64,000 nucleotides of DNA, from positions 310,001 through 374,000 of the forward strand of contig JADIXX010000006.1 in assembly GCA_016705575.1 (NCBI GenBank). The letters run 5' to 3'. The notes beneath the pieces are model-generated. The model saw nothing but the letters and a program-made list of their open reading frames with translations, was not told the origin of the DNA and made no database searches. Each line of letters opens with the position of its first letter. Position 1 is the first letter of the stretch. This DNA comes from Candidatus Aalborgicola defluviihabitans (GTDB taxonomy: Bacteria; Pseudomonadota; Gammaproteobacteria; Burkholderiales; Burkholderiaceae_C). Positions 25,949 through 35,052 of the stretch are shown here, piece after piece. The translations under genes and the position numbers were made by a program.

Positions 25949-27331
25949 ATGCGACAACACCCCCACGTCATGTCGGCAGTCAGGAAAGAGTTTTACAACT
26001 GGCATCTTTGGAGTGGTCGCGTCCTGGTCATCGCTTTTGCAGCGATTGCTGGCATGACGGTTGTAGGATTCACATGGCTAACGGAACACGCACTGGCCCG
26101 ATTTTCTTTGGTTGAAAAGCTCTATTGGTGGATGCCATTGTTGTGGACACCCCTATCGACCGCCTGCATCGTATGGCTGACGCTGCGCTTCGCACCGGGA
26201 GCCTCGGGCTCGGGCATTCCGCAAGTCATGGCGGCACTGGAACCCGTTGTCGATGAAAAATCAAGGTCCATTTTTGTTTCGCTCAAACTATCGATTATCA
26301 AAATTGCACTATCGGCGTGGGGGCTGCTCGCCGGACTTTCACTGGGGCGCGAGGGGCCTTCGGTGCAAATTGCTGCTGGGGTCTTGCACCACAGCCGACG
26401 GTGGATTCCAAAACGTGCACATATATCCGAGCACAGCTTGCTGATCGCTGGCGGTGCGGCCGGAATCGCAGCCGCTTTCAATACGCCCCTGGGCGGCGTC
26501 ATGTTTGCGATTGAGGAATTGGCCAGAAAGCCGGAACAGCGCAACAACAGTCTCATTCTGGTGGCGATCGTCCTGGCAGGTATGGTGTCCGTGTCCTTCA
26601 ATGGGAATTCCAGCTATTTTGGCGTTATTCGCATTGGCCAACTTTCAACGGCGTTGTTGTTCCCAGCCGCCATGGTTGTCATCAGCTGCGGCATTGCGGG
26701 CGGGCTGTTCTCCCGGCTAATGATGGTCTCTCTGGCAGGGCGGTCGCAAGACTGGTTCAGCCAGCTGCGGCGCAGCTCGCCCGTCGCATTTGCCGCTGCA
26801 TGCGGCTTGGGCATTGCGATACTGGGCATCACCAGCCATGGAGAGAGCTATGGCAGCGGATACGCCCATACACGCAATATGCTGGAAAGTAACGGAGAAT
26901 CTATCTCGTTATTCGTATTGTTCAAGTTTATTGCAACCTGGCTGACAACCTGGTCTGGCGTGCCAGGCGGTATTTTTGCGCCAGCACTGACCATTGGTGG
27001 GGCCCTGGGAAATGACGTGGCCCAATTGACCGGTTACCCGTATACCGCCGCACTCATCGCAATGGGAATGGCCGGATTCTTGGCGGCCGTTACGCAGGCA
27101 CCTATGACGGCTTTCATCATTGTCATGGAAATGGTGGACGGGCATGCTCTGGTTTTGAGCCTGATGACCAGCGCCATGGTGTCCAGTGCCATCGCCCGAC
27201 TCATCAGTACACCGTTGTACCCATCGCTGGCCGATCTGCAACTACTGCGCCTGCCGCAACCCACTTCCACAGACACAAAAAAAGGAGCCCCGCAGGGCTC
27301 CAAATCACTCCATCACTCTAACTCAACGTAA
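25949..27331 (+). CDS. ClC-family chloride channel/antiporter
   Basis: 460 residues, about 10-12 helices. ClC selectivity motifs: GSGIPQ, GREGPSVQ (gating Glu in GREGP) and GVPGGIFAPAL. The FAIEELAR stretch corresponds to the region of the internal proton Glu. No C-terminal CBS domains. Probably moves Cl- (possibly with H+) across the inner membrane. The last 50 bases also encode the terminator of the convergent OmpA-like gene. Confidence 0.9.
   Translation: MRQHPHVMSAVRKEFYNWHLWSGRVLVIAFAAIAGMTVVGFTWLTEHALARFSLVEKLYWWMPLLWTPLSTACIVWLTLRFAPGASGSGIPQVMAALEPVVDEKSRSIFVSLKLSIIKIALSAWGLLAGLSLGREGPSVQIAAGVLHHSRRWIPKRAHISEHSLLIAGGAAGIAAAFNTPLGGVMFAIEELARKPEQRNNSLILVAIVLAGMVSVSFNGNSSYFGVIRIGQLSTALLFPAAMVVISCGIAGGLFSRLMMVSLAGRSQDWFSQLRRSSPVAFAAACGLGIAILGITSHGESYGSGYAHTRNMLESNGESISLFVLFKFIATWLTTWSGVPGGIFAPALTIGGALGNDVAQLTGYPYTAALIAMGMAGFLAAVTQAPMTAFIIVMEMVDGHALVLSLMTSAMVSSAIARLISTPLYPSLADLQLLRLPQPTSTDTKKGAPQGSKSLHHSNST
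27276..27301 (-). terminator. Rho-independent terminator of the OmpA-like gene, inside the ClC coding end
   Basis: On the minus strand GGAGCCC-TGCG-GGGCTCC followed by seven T. It lies about 45 bp beyond the OmpA-like stop and within the last codons of the convergent ClC gene. Confidence 0.8.
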
Positions 27332-27344
27332 ACGAAAAATCGAA

Positions 27345-27878
27345 CTACTTGCTGGGATAGACCAAGTCCGCACGACGGTTTTGCGCAAATGCCGCCTCGG
27401 TTTGCCCCATCGCCACGGGCTTTTCTTTGCCCCAGCTAACAGCCTCCATCTGCGAATCCTTCACGCCATAAACCTTCAATGCGCGAACCACAGTCTCAGC
27501 CCGTTTCTGACCCAATGCCAGGTTGTATTCCGCGCTACCACGCTGGTCGGTATTTCCTTCCACACGTATATTTATTTTTGGGTTGGTCTCCAAATACTTT
27601 CCGTGCATCTCCAGCATCTGGTTGTATTCTGGCTTGATTGCAAATACGTCGTAGTCGAAAAATACGCTGCGATTTTTTGACATTGCACTTGTGGGGTCCA
27701 AATACGGCGGTATTACTACTGGCTCAACCCTTGAGGCCGCTGGCGGCATGGGCGTAGAAGCCGAAGCCTGTGCAACAGCAGGTTGTTGATTCTCGATCGC
27801 AACTTTGGGGGCACTGGAGCAAGCAGCAAGCAAACTTGCGCCCAGCATCAGCGTCAACAGATTTTTAACGTGCATCAT
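27345..27878 (-). CDS. OmpA/Pal-family peptidoglycan-binding lipoprotein
   Basis: 177 residues. Lipoprotein signal with lipobox LLAAC (Cys20). OmpA-like domain about residues 65-175: RSVFFDYDVFAIKPEY, NIRVEGNTDQRGSAEYNLALG (the conserved G-x-T-D-x-R-G-x2-x-Y-N motif) and QNRRADLVY. It anchors the outer membrane to peptidoglycan. Not next to tol genes, so this is a Pal-like paralogue rather than the Tol-Pal Pal. Confidence 0.9.
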   Translation of the reverse strand: MMHVKNLLTLMLGASLLAACSSAPKVAIENQQPAVAQASASTPMPPAASRVEPVVIPPYLDPTSAMSKNRSVFFDYDVFAIKPEYNQMLEMHGKYLETNPKINIRVEGNTDQRGSAEYNLALGQKRAETVVRALKVYGVKDSQMEAVSWGKEKPVAMGQTEAAFAQNRRADLVYPSK

Positions 27879-27919
27879 TTTGATGATTCTTCTCGGTATG
27901 AAAAGTGGGAGATGGGCAA

Positions 27920-27947
27920 ATTATACATTTGCTACAATTTATTTCAA
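27920..27947 (-). promoter_or_regulatory. Sigma70 promoter of the OmpA-like gene
   Basis: On the minus strand TTGAAA (27947-27942) and TATAAT (27925-27920) are 16 bp apart; the predicted start is about 35 bp upstream of the ATG at 27878. Confidence 0.7.
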
Positions 27948-27973
27948 ACTACATTTGTTCGATTAGTTAAATC

Positions 27974-28504
27974 TTGAAGAAGCCAATTCTCGGATGGGTT
28001 CTCGGCGCATGCATCTGCGCGAACGCCTGGCCGTCTGAAGCACCATTCATCAGCACAGGCGATGAAATCTCCTATCTGGGCTTGCGCGAGGCCGACTTTG
28101 TACCCCTCGTCGCCAATATCAAGCGCATTTCTCGTCCACTCAAGGGACCCCGAGGAGAGTTGGGCAAGTGGACCAAACCGGGGGAACCGTATCTAGGTCA
28201 GCCTTTTGTGAACACCTACTTTGTGGAAAGCGGCAAGGTGTCGCGGATTGAAAAATCTTGGGCCAGCAGTTCGGCAGAATGCGGCTCCGGACAATGGTTC
28301 GAAACCGCCATTCAACAAATCAACCAGATGCATGGTGAAGGTCAGCAGTTTTACGCTGATATCGATAGCCGGTTGAGCCCGCGGTCCGCAATGTGGGTTA
28401 TCCAGGAAGCCCAGGTGTCCTTGTTTGGAGATATGACACCGGGCAAATGCTCCATGCGTTTGGTGTTCAAACCCAATGTCACCAATGATGGATCCGAACT
28501 CTGA
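27974..28504 (+). CDS. Hypothetical secreted protein
   Basis: 176 residues from a TTG start giving a short signal peptide (KKPILGWVLGACICANAWPS). The mature part is soluble, with a central KGPRGELGKWTKPGEPYLGQ segment and two Cys (SSAECGSGQ and TPGKCSMRL) that could form a disulphide. No known family recognised. A weak RBS and the lack of an ATG reduce confidence in the exact start. Confidence 0.6.
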   Translation: MKKPILGWVLGACICANAWPSEAPFISTGDEISYLGLREADFVPLVANIKRISRPLKGPRGELGKWTKPGEPYLGQPFVNTYFVESGKVSRIEKSWASSSAECGSGQWFETAIQQINQMHGEGQQFYADIDSRLSPRSAMWVIQEAQVSLFGDMTPGKCSMRLVFKPNVTNDGSEL

Positions 28505-28534
28505 GTTGGCCGCGTGGCGCACATCCACCCCAAA

Positions 28535-29959
28535 CTAGACTTTTGCTTTGCCCTGTTTCGCCGCTGAAGTGGGCTGCGGTTCTATTCGAAAATTAAGAAC
28601 CACCGCATCGGACTTCGACCGTGCCTTGAACCAGTTTTCAATCCGGGTCTTGTCTGCTGAAGGTATTGACTTGGTCGATCGGACAGTTAGTTGAACCAAC
28701 TTCGTCTTTGTGCCGTCCGGATGAAGTTCGACACCATCACTCAGAAAAATGGAAGCAATATTGGGATACTGTGCCCGTAGTTCCAAATCAATATCGGCCG
28801 CTTTTTCGTAAATGGCGTTACGCTCTGCAAGCTCCTGCTCCAGTTTCTTGACTTGTTCTTCTTTTTGTCTGAGTGCCTCCTGGCCATTGGAGTACAAATC
28901 GCTCAACAAGCTGGACTTCAACGCAGTGACATCCACCCGATTGTCTCCAGTCTGGTGCACCACAATTTTGGCACCTGCCAGATTGGCAACTGCCAATCGT
29001 CCTTCGATACTTTGGAGCATCGATTTACTCAGGGGTAGGCCAATCAATGCCACCTCGATGGTTCGGGTGATGGGATCAATCTTCGTGTAGGCAACTTGGG
29101 TACCTTCCAACGTGAACTCCCGACCAATGAACGCCTTCACATTGGATTTGAATACTTCGTCTTTTACCAAATTGAACGCCAAATAGGTACTGGGTATCGC
29201 CGTACCCAACGCGATGAGTAGCAAGTAGAACTTAACTTGCCTTTGTACCTTTGCATTGGCAAATCCGTGTCGCTTGAGCTTCAATACGCGAATGCCAATG
29301 ACAGTTGCAAGTCCAATGAAAACGCAATTGATCGTGTACAAATACAACGCACCCACGACAAAACTCCATTGACCCGTGGCAATTCCAAACCCCGCTGTAC
29401 AAACAGGAGGCATCAGGGCCGTAGCAATGGCCACACCCGGAATTACATTGGACTTTTCCTGGCGCGTCATACCAATGATGCCAGCCAGACCACCGAACAA
29501 TGCAATGAGAACGTCCCATACCGTGGGTGTGGTGCGGGCGAGCAGTTCCGATTGCGCCTCATGCAACGGTGACACGAAAAAATACAGCGCCGAAACCACC
29601 AAGCTGATCAGCGTTGCAATCGCCAGATTGGTGAGTGCACGCTTTACCAAATCAAAATCGTAAACCGCAACGCCCAGACCAGCGCCCATGATGGGCCCCA
29701 TCAACGGCGAGATCAGCATGGCACCAATGATGACCGCCGTGGAATTGACGTTAAGCCCTACCGATGCCACAAATATGGCAAAGATCAGAATCCACGGTGT
29801 CGCACCGGACAGGTCAACACCATCGCGAATGCGGCGTTCAATTTCTTCATCCGCCGCCTTGTCGTCAAACAGGCTGAACCGATGGGCCAGTGAATGCCTA
29901 AACCGCGCCAATGCGGGTTCCATAGCAGCTTCATGATGACGTTCATTGCTCACACTCAC
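28535..29959 (-). CDS. DUF389/TIGR00341-family membrane protein
   Basis: 474 residues. The DUF389 core (residues about 45-230) has SVGLNVNSTAVIIGAMLISPLMGPI (split here by family convention into a conserved N-S-x-A-V-I-I-G-A-M-L-I-S-P-L pattern) and VIPGVAIATALMPPVC. The C-terminal third is a soluble domain with a Glu/Lys coiled coil (about 360-395) and a beta-rich end. Function unknown. The start overlaps the stop of the CPA1 antiporter gene upstream (ATGA), so the two are co-translated. Confidence 0.88.
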   Translation of the reverse strand: MSVSNERHHEAAMEPALARFRHSLAHRFSLFDDKAADEEIERRIRDGVDLSGATPWILIFAIFVASVGLNVNSTAVIIGAMLISPLMGPIMGAGLGVAVYDFDLVKRALTNLAIATLISLVVSALYFFVSPLHEAQSELLARTTPTVWDVLIALFGGLAGIIGMTRQEKSNVIPGVAIATALMPPVCTAGFGIATGQWSFVVGALYLYTINCVFIGLATVIGIRVLKLKRHGFANAKVQRQVKFYLLLIALGTAIPSTYLAFNLVKDEVFKSNVKAFIGREFTLEGTQVAYTKIDPITRTIEVALIGLPLSKSMLQSIEGRLAVANLAGAKIVVHQTGDNRVDVTALKSSLLSDLYSNGQEALRQKEEQVKKLEQELAERNAIYEKAADIDLELRAQYPNIASIFLSDGVELHPDGTKTKLVQLTVRSTKSIPSADKTRIENWFKARSKSDAVVLNFRIEPQPTSAAKQGKAKV

Positions 29960-31206
29960 TCCTTGATCCCATTTTCTGTCCTGATGGATTTTTCAATAAC
30001 ACGGCCAATTGTCAGCCCTTGGCCCAACATGGAAAAAATCACCACGCCATAGGTCAACGCCAGAACCACGCTGCGGGAAGGGCCTGCCGGCAAGGACAAC
30101 GCCAAGGCCACTGATATACCACCACGCAGCCCGCCCCATGTCAGCACCTTCCAGGCACCTCTGGGCAGGCGCATCCTGCGCTCTGCCAGGCAAATGGGCA
30201 GCCCTACCGTCAGCCACCGTGCGACTGTCGTAATGACGATCACAGCCACACTCATCCCGAACAGCGTCCATGACAGAGTCAACAATATAATTTCCAGGCC
30301 CAACAGGACAAAAAGCACAGCATTCAATATCTCGTCCACCAGCTCCCAAAACAAGTCCACATGGTGACGCGTTGTATCGGACATGGCCGTGTCGCGCCCA
30401 TGGTTGCCAATCAACAGCCCCGTGACGACCATCGCCAACGGACCGGAGACGTGCAATTTTTTCGCCAGCAAGTAGCCGCCCAGTACACCTGCCAAGGTCA
30501 GCATCACTTCAACGTTGTAGTTATCAATGCTGCGCAGCATGAAATACAGCACAGCACCCAATACCATCCCGAGTGCCAGGCCGCCGCCGACCTCGTGCAA
30601 TACAAGCCAGGAGATGTCACCTGCCTGCGGAATAGCTCCCTTGATTGCAATGCCCAGCAAGAGCGAAAAGAGAACCACGCTGACACCGTCGTTAAACAGT
30701 GATTCTCCAGCAATCACTACATTCAAACTGTCTGGCGCTTTGTATTGTTTCAGGACACCCTGCACAGCCACTGGATCGGTGGGTGAAATCAATGCACCAA
30801 AAACCATGCAGTACCAAAACGATGTGCTCAGACCTGCGGCATGCAGCATGTAGTAGGTGCAAACGCCAACAATCAGCGTTGAGAGCATCGTGCCAATCAC
30901 CGCCAGACCCAAAATGGGCCATTTGTAACTGCGAAGCTGGCTGATATCGACATGCAACGCCCCCGCAAACAGCAACAGCGACAGCATGCCGTCCATGACC
31001 ACGATTGAAAAATCAATACCGCGCAAAAATGCCATGGCCGGAACCGAGATTTCACCCAATCCCAAATGGTGCATACCCACAATGCACAGGGAAATGAGCA
31101 TGGCAATGGACATCACGCCAATGGTTCCAGGCAAACCCACCCAACGGTGGTTGATATACGCCAAAACCGCAGTAATGCAAAGGCAGATAACGGCCACTTC
31201 AAACAT
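29956..31206 (-). CDS. CPA1-family Na+(K+)/H+ antiporter (NhaP-like)
   Basis: 416 residues, about 12 helices. CPA1 motifs: FGALISPTDPVAVQGVLK and AGESLFNDGVSVVLFSLLLG (conserved N-D pair), and a late TWGGLRGGISVALALSLP with the family Arg. First gene of a two-gene operon with the DUF389 protein. The 241-bp region to the next gene (31207-31447) shows no gene. Confidence 0.92.
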   Translation of the reverse strand: MFEVAVICLCITAVLAYINHRWVGLPGTIGVMSIAMLISLCIVGMHHLGLGEISVPAMAFLRGIDFSIVVMDGMLSLLLFAGALHVDISQLRSYKWPILGLAVIGTMLSTLIVGVCTYYMLHAAGLSTSFWYCMVFGALISPTDPVAVQGVLKQYKAPDSLNVVIAGESLFNDGVSVVLFSLLLGIAIKGAIPQAGDISWLVLHEVGGGLALGMVLGAVLYFMLRSIDNYNVEVMLTLAGVLGGYLLAKKLHVSGPLAMVVTGLLIGNHGRDTAMSDTTRHHVDLFWELVDEILNAVLFVLLGLEIILLTLSWTLFGMSVAVIVITTVARWLTVGLPICLAERRMRLPRGAWKVLTWGGLRGGISVALALSLPAGPSRSVVLALTYGVVIFSMLGQGLTIGRVIEKSIRTENGIKE

Positions 31207-31447
31207 GAAGAATCCTATTTATTGTGTAGCAGACGTGCGCCAATTTTCGGGCTTCAACCAACGCATGAAGGCGCCCCATAAACCTGCTTGAAGCAGGCCC
31301 ATGCAATTACCCCATAATTGCTGTATCCGACCCCATTGCACCGCACCAATTTGCGCTGGCAATCGGGTTTCTTGGCAGGCCCGCCATCATAGACGTGGAC
31401 TGTCTGCACGCGTCTTGCACGCCTTCAACTAGCATGAGGTACGCAAA

Positions 31448-32266
31448 ATGCCATTTGAAAACCCACCGATGCTCATTGGCGTGTCGGCCCGCATCTACTA
31501 CCCCAACGGCCCAATCCTCGACCTCGGCGGGGTGTGGACAAAAACACTGCATTACCTGGAGCAATCCGTGGCATTGTGGTTGATGCGAGCGGGCGCACTT
31601 CCGGTCATGATTCCGGCCTTTGAGTCCGATAGTCTGGTTCGCAGAGAACACCTCAATTTGAGGCACTATGTGGACGCGCTTGATGGTCTGGTGCTTCAGG
31701 GCGGAAACGATGTCGCACCGCAATCCTATGGAGAAACGCCTATACAGCCCCAATGGCATGGCGACCCTGTGCGGGATCGCTATGAAATTGAGCTGATCCA
31801 CGCCTTCGTCGAATCAGGCAAGCCTGTGTTTGGAATATGCCGCGGATTGCAGGTGCTCAATGTCGCATTTGGGGGTACCTTGTGGCAAGATTTGCCGACA
31901 CAGTGTCCGGGTCCTGTAAACCACTTCAGTGATGGCCAATATGAGAAGAATATCCATGCGCTCTCAATCACGCCGGGTGGCTGGCTACATGGACTGTACC
32001 CCGGCCAAACAGAATTTACCGTCAACAGCATTCACCATCAGGGAATCAAGGTTCTAGCCCCCAGCTTTCAAACGGAAGCGATATGCCCCAATGATGGAAG
32101 AATCGAGGTCATCCGCCGGCCGAACGGCAGCTTTGTTGCTGGTGTGCAATGGCACCCGGAATTTGACTCGCCGGACATTGCGTCGAATTTCAATGACCGG
32201 CCGATACTGGACTGCTTTCTCAGCGAGGCACGAGCGAGGCGTTCGAATAGAAGTTCCGTCGTTTAG
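31448..32266 (+). CDS. Gamma-glutamyl hydrolase, class I glutamine amidotransferase-like (PuuD family)
   Basis: 272 residues. Peptidase C26 features: DGLVLQGGNDVAPQSYG, nucleophile elbow FGICRGLQVLNVAFGG (catalytic Cys), VNSIHHQGIKVLAP and VAGVQWHPEFD (catalytic His and Glu). Hydrolyses gamma-glutamyl bonds, e.g. gamma-glutamyl-GABA in putrescine use. It is followed 71 bp later by a gamma-glutamyl ligase-type gene, so the pair may make and break one gamma-glutamyl compound. Confidence 0.9.
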   Translation: MPFENPPMLIGVSARIYYPNGPILDLGGVWTKTLHYLEQSVALWLMRAGALPVMIPAFESDSLVRREHLNLRHYVDALDGLVLQGGNDVAPQSYGETPIQPQWHGDPVRDRYEIELIHAFVESGKPVFGICRGLQVLNVAFGGTLWQDLPTQCPGPVNHFSDGQYEKNIHALSITPGGWLHGLYPGQTEFTVNSIHHQGIKVLAPSFQTEAICPNDGRIEVIRRPNGSFVAGVQWHPEFDSPDIASNFNDRPILDCFLSEARARRSNRSSVV

Positions 32267-32337
32267 CGATTGACACCAGCGCTTGCCTTTGCCTTTGTGC
32301 AGGCAATTACCAATCCGTCCATCAAGAGGAGATCATC

Positions 32338-33474
32338 ATGGAATTCGCAAAATCAGACGCACTGACCTTCGGTCTTGAACTGGAGTTTCAAATCATCAAC
32401 CAAGCCACGGGGCTGCTGTCCCCTTCCAGTCTGGAAATTTGGAAGAACCTGGCCGACCATGAAGACATCGCGCGCTTCTCTCTGGAGGCAACCCTGTCCA
32501 CCATGGAGATCAATTCTTCCATCCACACATCCGCTGACGCGATGTATGAGGAAATTGAGACTTTGGCCGTGCACATTCGCGAAATCGCTCAAACCATGGG
32601 ACTGGATATTCGGGGCGGCGGAACCCAAATGGCGCAGTTTTGGAATGACCGGATCATGGCACCCACCGATCGCGCACAGGAGCTCGAAAGCAAGTTTGGA
32701 TTTCTGCCCAAACGCTTTTCAACCTACGGAATGCACGTACATATTGGCATGCCCTCTGGTGACGACGCCATTCGCATCGGGAATGTGTTGCAGGCCATGT
32801 CGCCATTGTTCATCGCAATGGCTGCTGCGTCGCCTTTCCTGCAGCTTGCCGATACGGGTTTCGCTGCTGCACGCCCACTCGAAACTTTGATGTATCCCCA
32901 TGGGGGGCCTATGCCCGAGTTGCGCGACTGGGCGCACTTTGAGGAAGTCTGCGACGAGGTGTTTGCGACGGACCTGGCCAATTCACTGAAGGACATTTAT
33001 TGGGATGTCCGGCCCAAGCCGGAATTCGGAACCGTCGAGGTCCGGGTATTCGACACACCGCTTTCCATTAAAAAGGCCGTCGCGATGGCGGCGTTCACCC
33101 GCGCCTGTGCCTCTATGGCGTTGGATGGCCATTGGCGCCTTTCCCCAAAGCCGCCGCCGGCAACCGCACAGCGCGTGAGCCGCTTCCTCGCCTGCAAAAA
33201 TGGCATGGACGGGACTTTGTACAACCCATTCGCGGCGGAGTGGATGCCAGCGCGTATATGGATGGCACAAATTTTTGAAGCGGCGAAGCATCAACCTACC
33301 TATGCCGCCGATGCATCGCATTTGGAGTATTTGGAAACCCAAATGTGCCAAAAGCAGGATCATGAAGTCATGCGTGCTGCCTGGGCTGAAATTCAAGCCC
33401 AAAAACCGAATCTTGAAGACATGAAATGGTGCCTGTCGCGTTACTCTCACGCAGTCTGCCAGTTGCTCACGTAA
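32338..33474 (+). CDS. YbdK-family carboxylate-amine ligase (GCS2 type)
   Basis: 378 residues, matching the YbdK/GCS2 family length. Motifs: FGLELEFQIINQATGLL, LEATLSTMEINSSIH (metal-binding Glu), STYGMHVHIGMPSGDDAI, and DVRPKPEFGTVEVRVFDTPLS (split: RPKPEFGTVEVR). Shine-Dalgarno AAGAGGAG. The E. coli homologue has weak glutamate-cysteine ligase activity; here the neighbour suggests ligation of glutamate to an amine (inference). Confidence 0.9.
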   Translation: MEFAKSDALTFGLELEFQIINQATGLLSPSSLEIWKNLADHEDIARFSLEATLSTMEINSSIHTSADAMYEEIETLAVHIREIAQTMGLDIRGGGTQMAQFWNDRIMAPTDRAQELESKFGFLPKRFSTYGMHVHIGMPSGDDAIRIGNVLQAMSPLFIAMAAASPFLQLADTGFAAARPLETLMYPHGGPMPELRDWAHFEEVCDEVFATDLANSLKDIYWDVRPKPEFGTVEVRVFDTPLSIKKAVAMAAFTRACASMALDGHWRLSPKPPPATAQRVSRFLACKNGMDGTLYNPFAAEWMPARIWMAQIFEAAKHQPTYAADASHLEYLETQMCQKQDHEVMRAAWAEIQAQKPNLEDMKWCLSRYSHAVCQLLT

Positions 33475-33743
33475 TTGGATTGCAACGGCACGCGAGGTAC
33501 TGGGTCGACCACGTATTAACCGATATAGGATGCTTGATTCCGAATTGGAGCTCCGCCCAAGTTGGCGGCGAAGATTTGAGGTTACCTTGCCCGATCAAGC
33601 CGAAATCGTACTTGAACGGCTGCGCTAGTGGGCAGTATCGACGCCCATTTCCAAAGGCAGCATCTCGGTAACCCAACCTGTTTCCGTCGGGATCGCAATA
33701 CCTGCAGTGGACGAATCACCTCTGGCGTCGGATCCCCAGGCAC
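33475..33743. other. Intergenic region with a possible gene remnant
   Basis: No full gene. In the forward frame ending with TAG at 33628, codons from 33485 read AREVLGRPRINRYRMLD and on to LPDQAEIVLERLR, which looks like the C-terminus of a protein but has no plausible start (only an internal ATG at 33530). It could be the relic of a lost gene. No function assigned. Confidence 0.3.
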
Positions 33744-33769
33744 AAAAAAACCCCGCAGCGCGGGGTTTT
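33744..33769. terminator. Bidirectional Rho-independent terminator
   Basis: AAAACCCCGC-AGC-GCGGGGTTTT with seven A on the left (T on the minus strand), 25 bp beyond the stop of the TRAP binding-protein gene. Confidence 0.88.
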
Positions 33770-33793
33770 CTGTTGGTAAAGCGCGGAACTGAT

Positions 33794-34873
33794 TTACAGT
33801 TTTTGCGACTGCATAAACTGGTCGAATCGCATTTCAGTAAAACGAAACCACAGGTTTTCATCGCGAAGGAAGACAGCGTAGTCGTCGTAGACCTTTTTGA
33901 AGTTGGGGTTCTTGGCGCTAACTTCTTTGTACAAAGCCATCGATTCCTTGAAGGCCAGGTCCATCACGTCCTTGGGGAAAGGCAAAACCTTGGTGTTGGC
34001 ACCCACCAGCTGCTTGAGCGCCATAGGGTTCTTGACATCGTACTTGGCCTGCATGGATGTGTGGGCAAACGCTGCCGCGCATTCGACGATGACCTTGTTC
34101 TCGGCAGACAGGGAGTTGAAGGCCTTGTCGTTGATGAAGAAGTCCAGCTGTGGACCGCCTTCCCACCAACCCGGGTAGTAGTAGAAGGGTGCAACCTTGT
34201 TGAAGCCCAGCTTCTGGTCGTCGTAGGGGCCAACCCACTCAGCGGCGTCAATGGTTCCCTTTTCCAGCGCCTGGTAGATTTCACCGCCAGGGATATTTTG
34301 CGGCACACCACCCATGCGCTCAAATACCCGGCCAGCAAATCCGCCAACGCGGAACTTCATGCCCTTGATGTCCTTGACCGACTTAATCTCTTTGCGATAC
34401 CAGCCACCCATCTGGGCGCCAGTGTTGCCGCCGGGGAAATTGATAATGTTGTACTTGGCATAGAACTCGCGCATCAGCTTCAATCCGTTGCCCTCGTACA
34501 TCCACGCGGTCATCTGGCGGCTGTTCAGGCCAAAGGGGACTGCGCAGCCCAGTGCAAAAGTTTCATCCTTGCCATGGAAGTAGTAGGGCGCGGTGTGAGC
34601 CATTTCGACCGTACCATTTTGCACGCCGTCCACCACACCAAAAGGCGGCATCAGCTCACCGCCAGCGTGGGTGGTGATGGTGAACTTGCCGCCCGACATT
34701 TCGCCGACCTTCTTGGCGAAATCATCGGCTGCACCAAAAATGGTGTCCAGTGATTTGGGGAAACTGGAAGCCAGGCGCCAGCGAATGGCGGTCTGCGCGT
34801 GCACTGCCGGTGCTGCACCTGCGGCCAGGACGCCGGCAATGCCGGCGTTTTTAATGATTGATCGACGATCCAT
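33794..34873 (-). CDS. TRAP transporter substrate-binding protein (TakP/FcbT1 type), orphan
   Basis: 359 residues. N-terminus MDRRSIIKNAG followed by a hydrophobic stretch ending VHAQ looks like a Tat-type signal (R-R-x-I-I-K). The mature part matches the alpha-keto-acid/mannitol branch: RWRLASSFPKSLDTIFGAAD, GVQNGTVEMAHTAPYYFHGK, FRVGGFAGRVFERMGGVPQN, and WVGPYDDQKLGF. No permease gene adjoins it; the matching FcbT2/FcbT3-type permease pair lies at 22848-25231. Monocistronic with its own terminator. The 179 bp upstream hold no gene. Confidence 0.9.
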   Translation of the reverse strand: MDRRSIIKNAGIAGVLAAGAAPAVHAQTAIRWRLASSFPKSLDTIFGAADDFAKKVGEMSGGKFTITTHAGGELMPPFGVVDGVQNGTVEMAHTAPYYFHGKDETFALGCAVPFGLNSRQMTAWMYEGNGLKLMREFYAKYNIINFPGGNTGAQMGGWYRKEIKSVKDIKGMKFRVGGFAGRVFERMGGVPQNIPGGEIYQALEKGTIDAAEWVGPYDDQKLGFNKVAPFYYYPGWWEGGPQLDFFINDKAFNSLSAENKVIVECAAAFAHTSMQAKYDVKNPMALKQLVGANTKVLPFPKDVMDLAFKESMALYKEVSAKNPNFKKVYDDYAVFLRDENLWFRFTEMRFDQFMQSQKL

Positions 34874-35052
34874 TCTTGGTACTCCAAAAGGGGGTTAAGA
34901 CAATCTCACTGCACAGTGCGTTCCGCCCAGCAAGGACTGCTACGAGTCACCAAAGATTGTAGGAACCGTGGTGCGCCCAACCGTGGGGGTTTTCCCTTGA
35001 AACGGGCCAAAAAAAATGCCCTTCAGGATTCTGCAAGCTTGGCAGTGTGCCC

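Noticed and set aside
31340..31375. Possible sigma54 promoter (TGGCA... ) before the gamma-glutamyl hydrolase gene
   Set aside because: The GG pair is present but the GC at the required 10-base distance is not; too weak to report.
34874..35052. Promoter or small gene between the TRAP binding protein and dxs
   Set aside because: A TACAAT-like box exists on the minus strand but no -35 at proper spacing, and no credible open frame.
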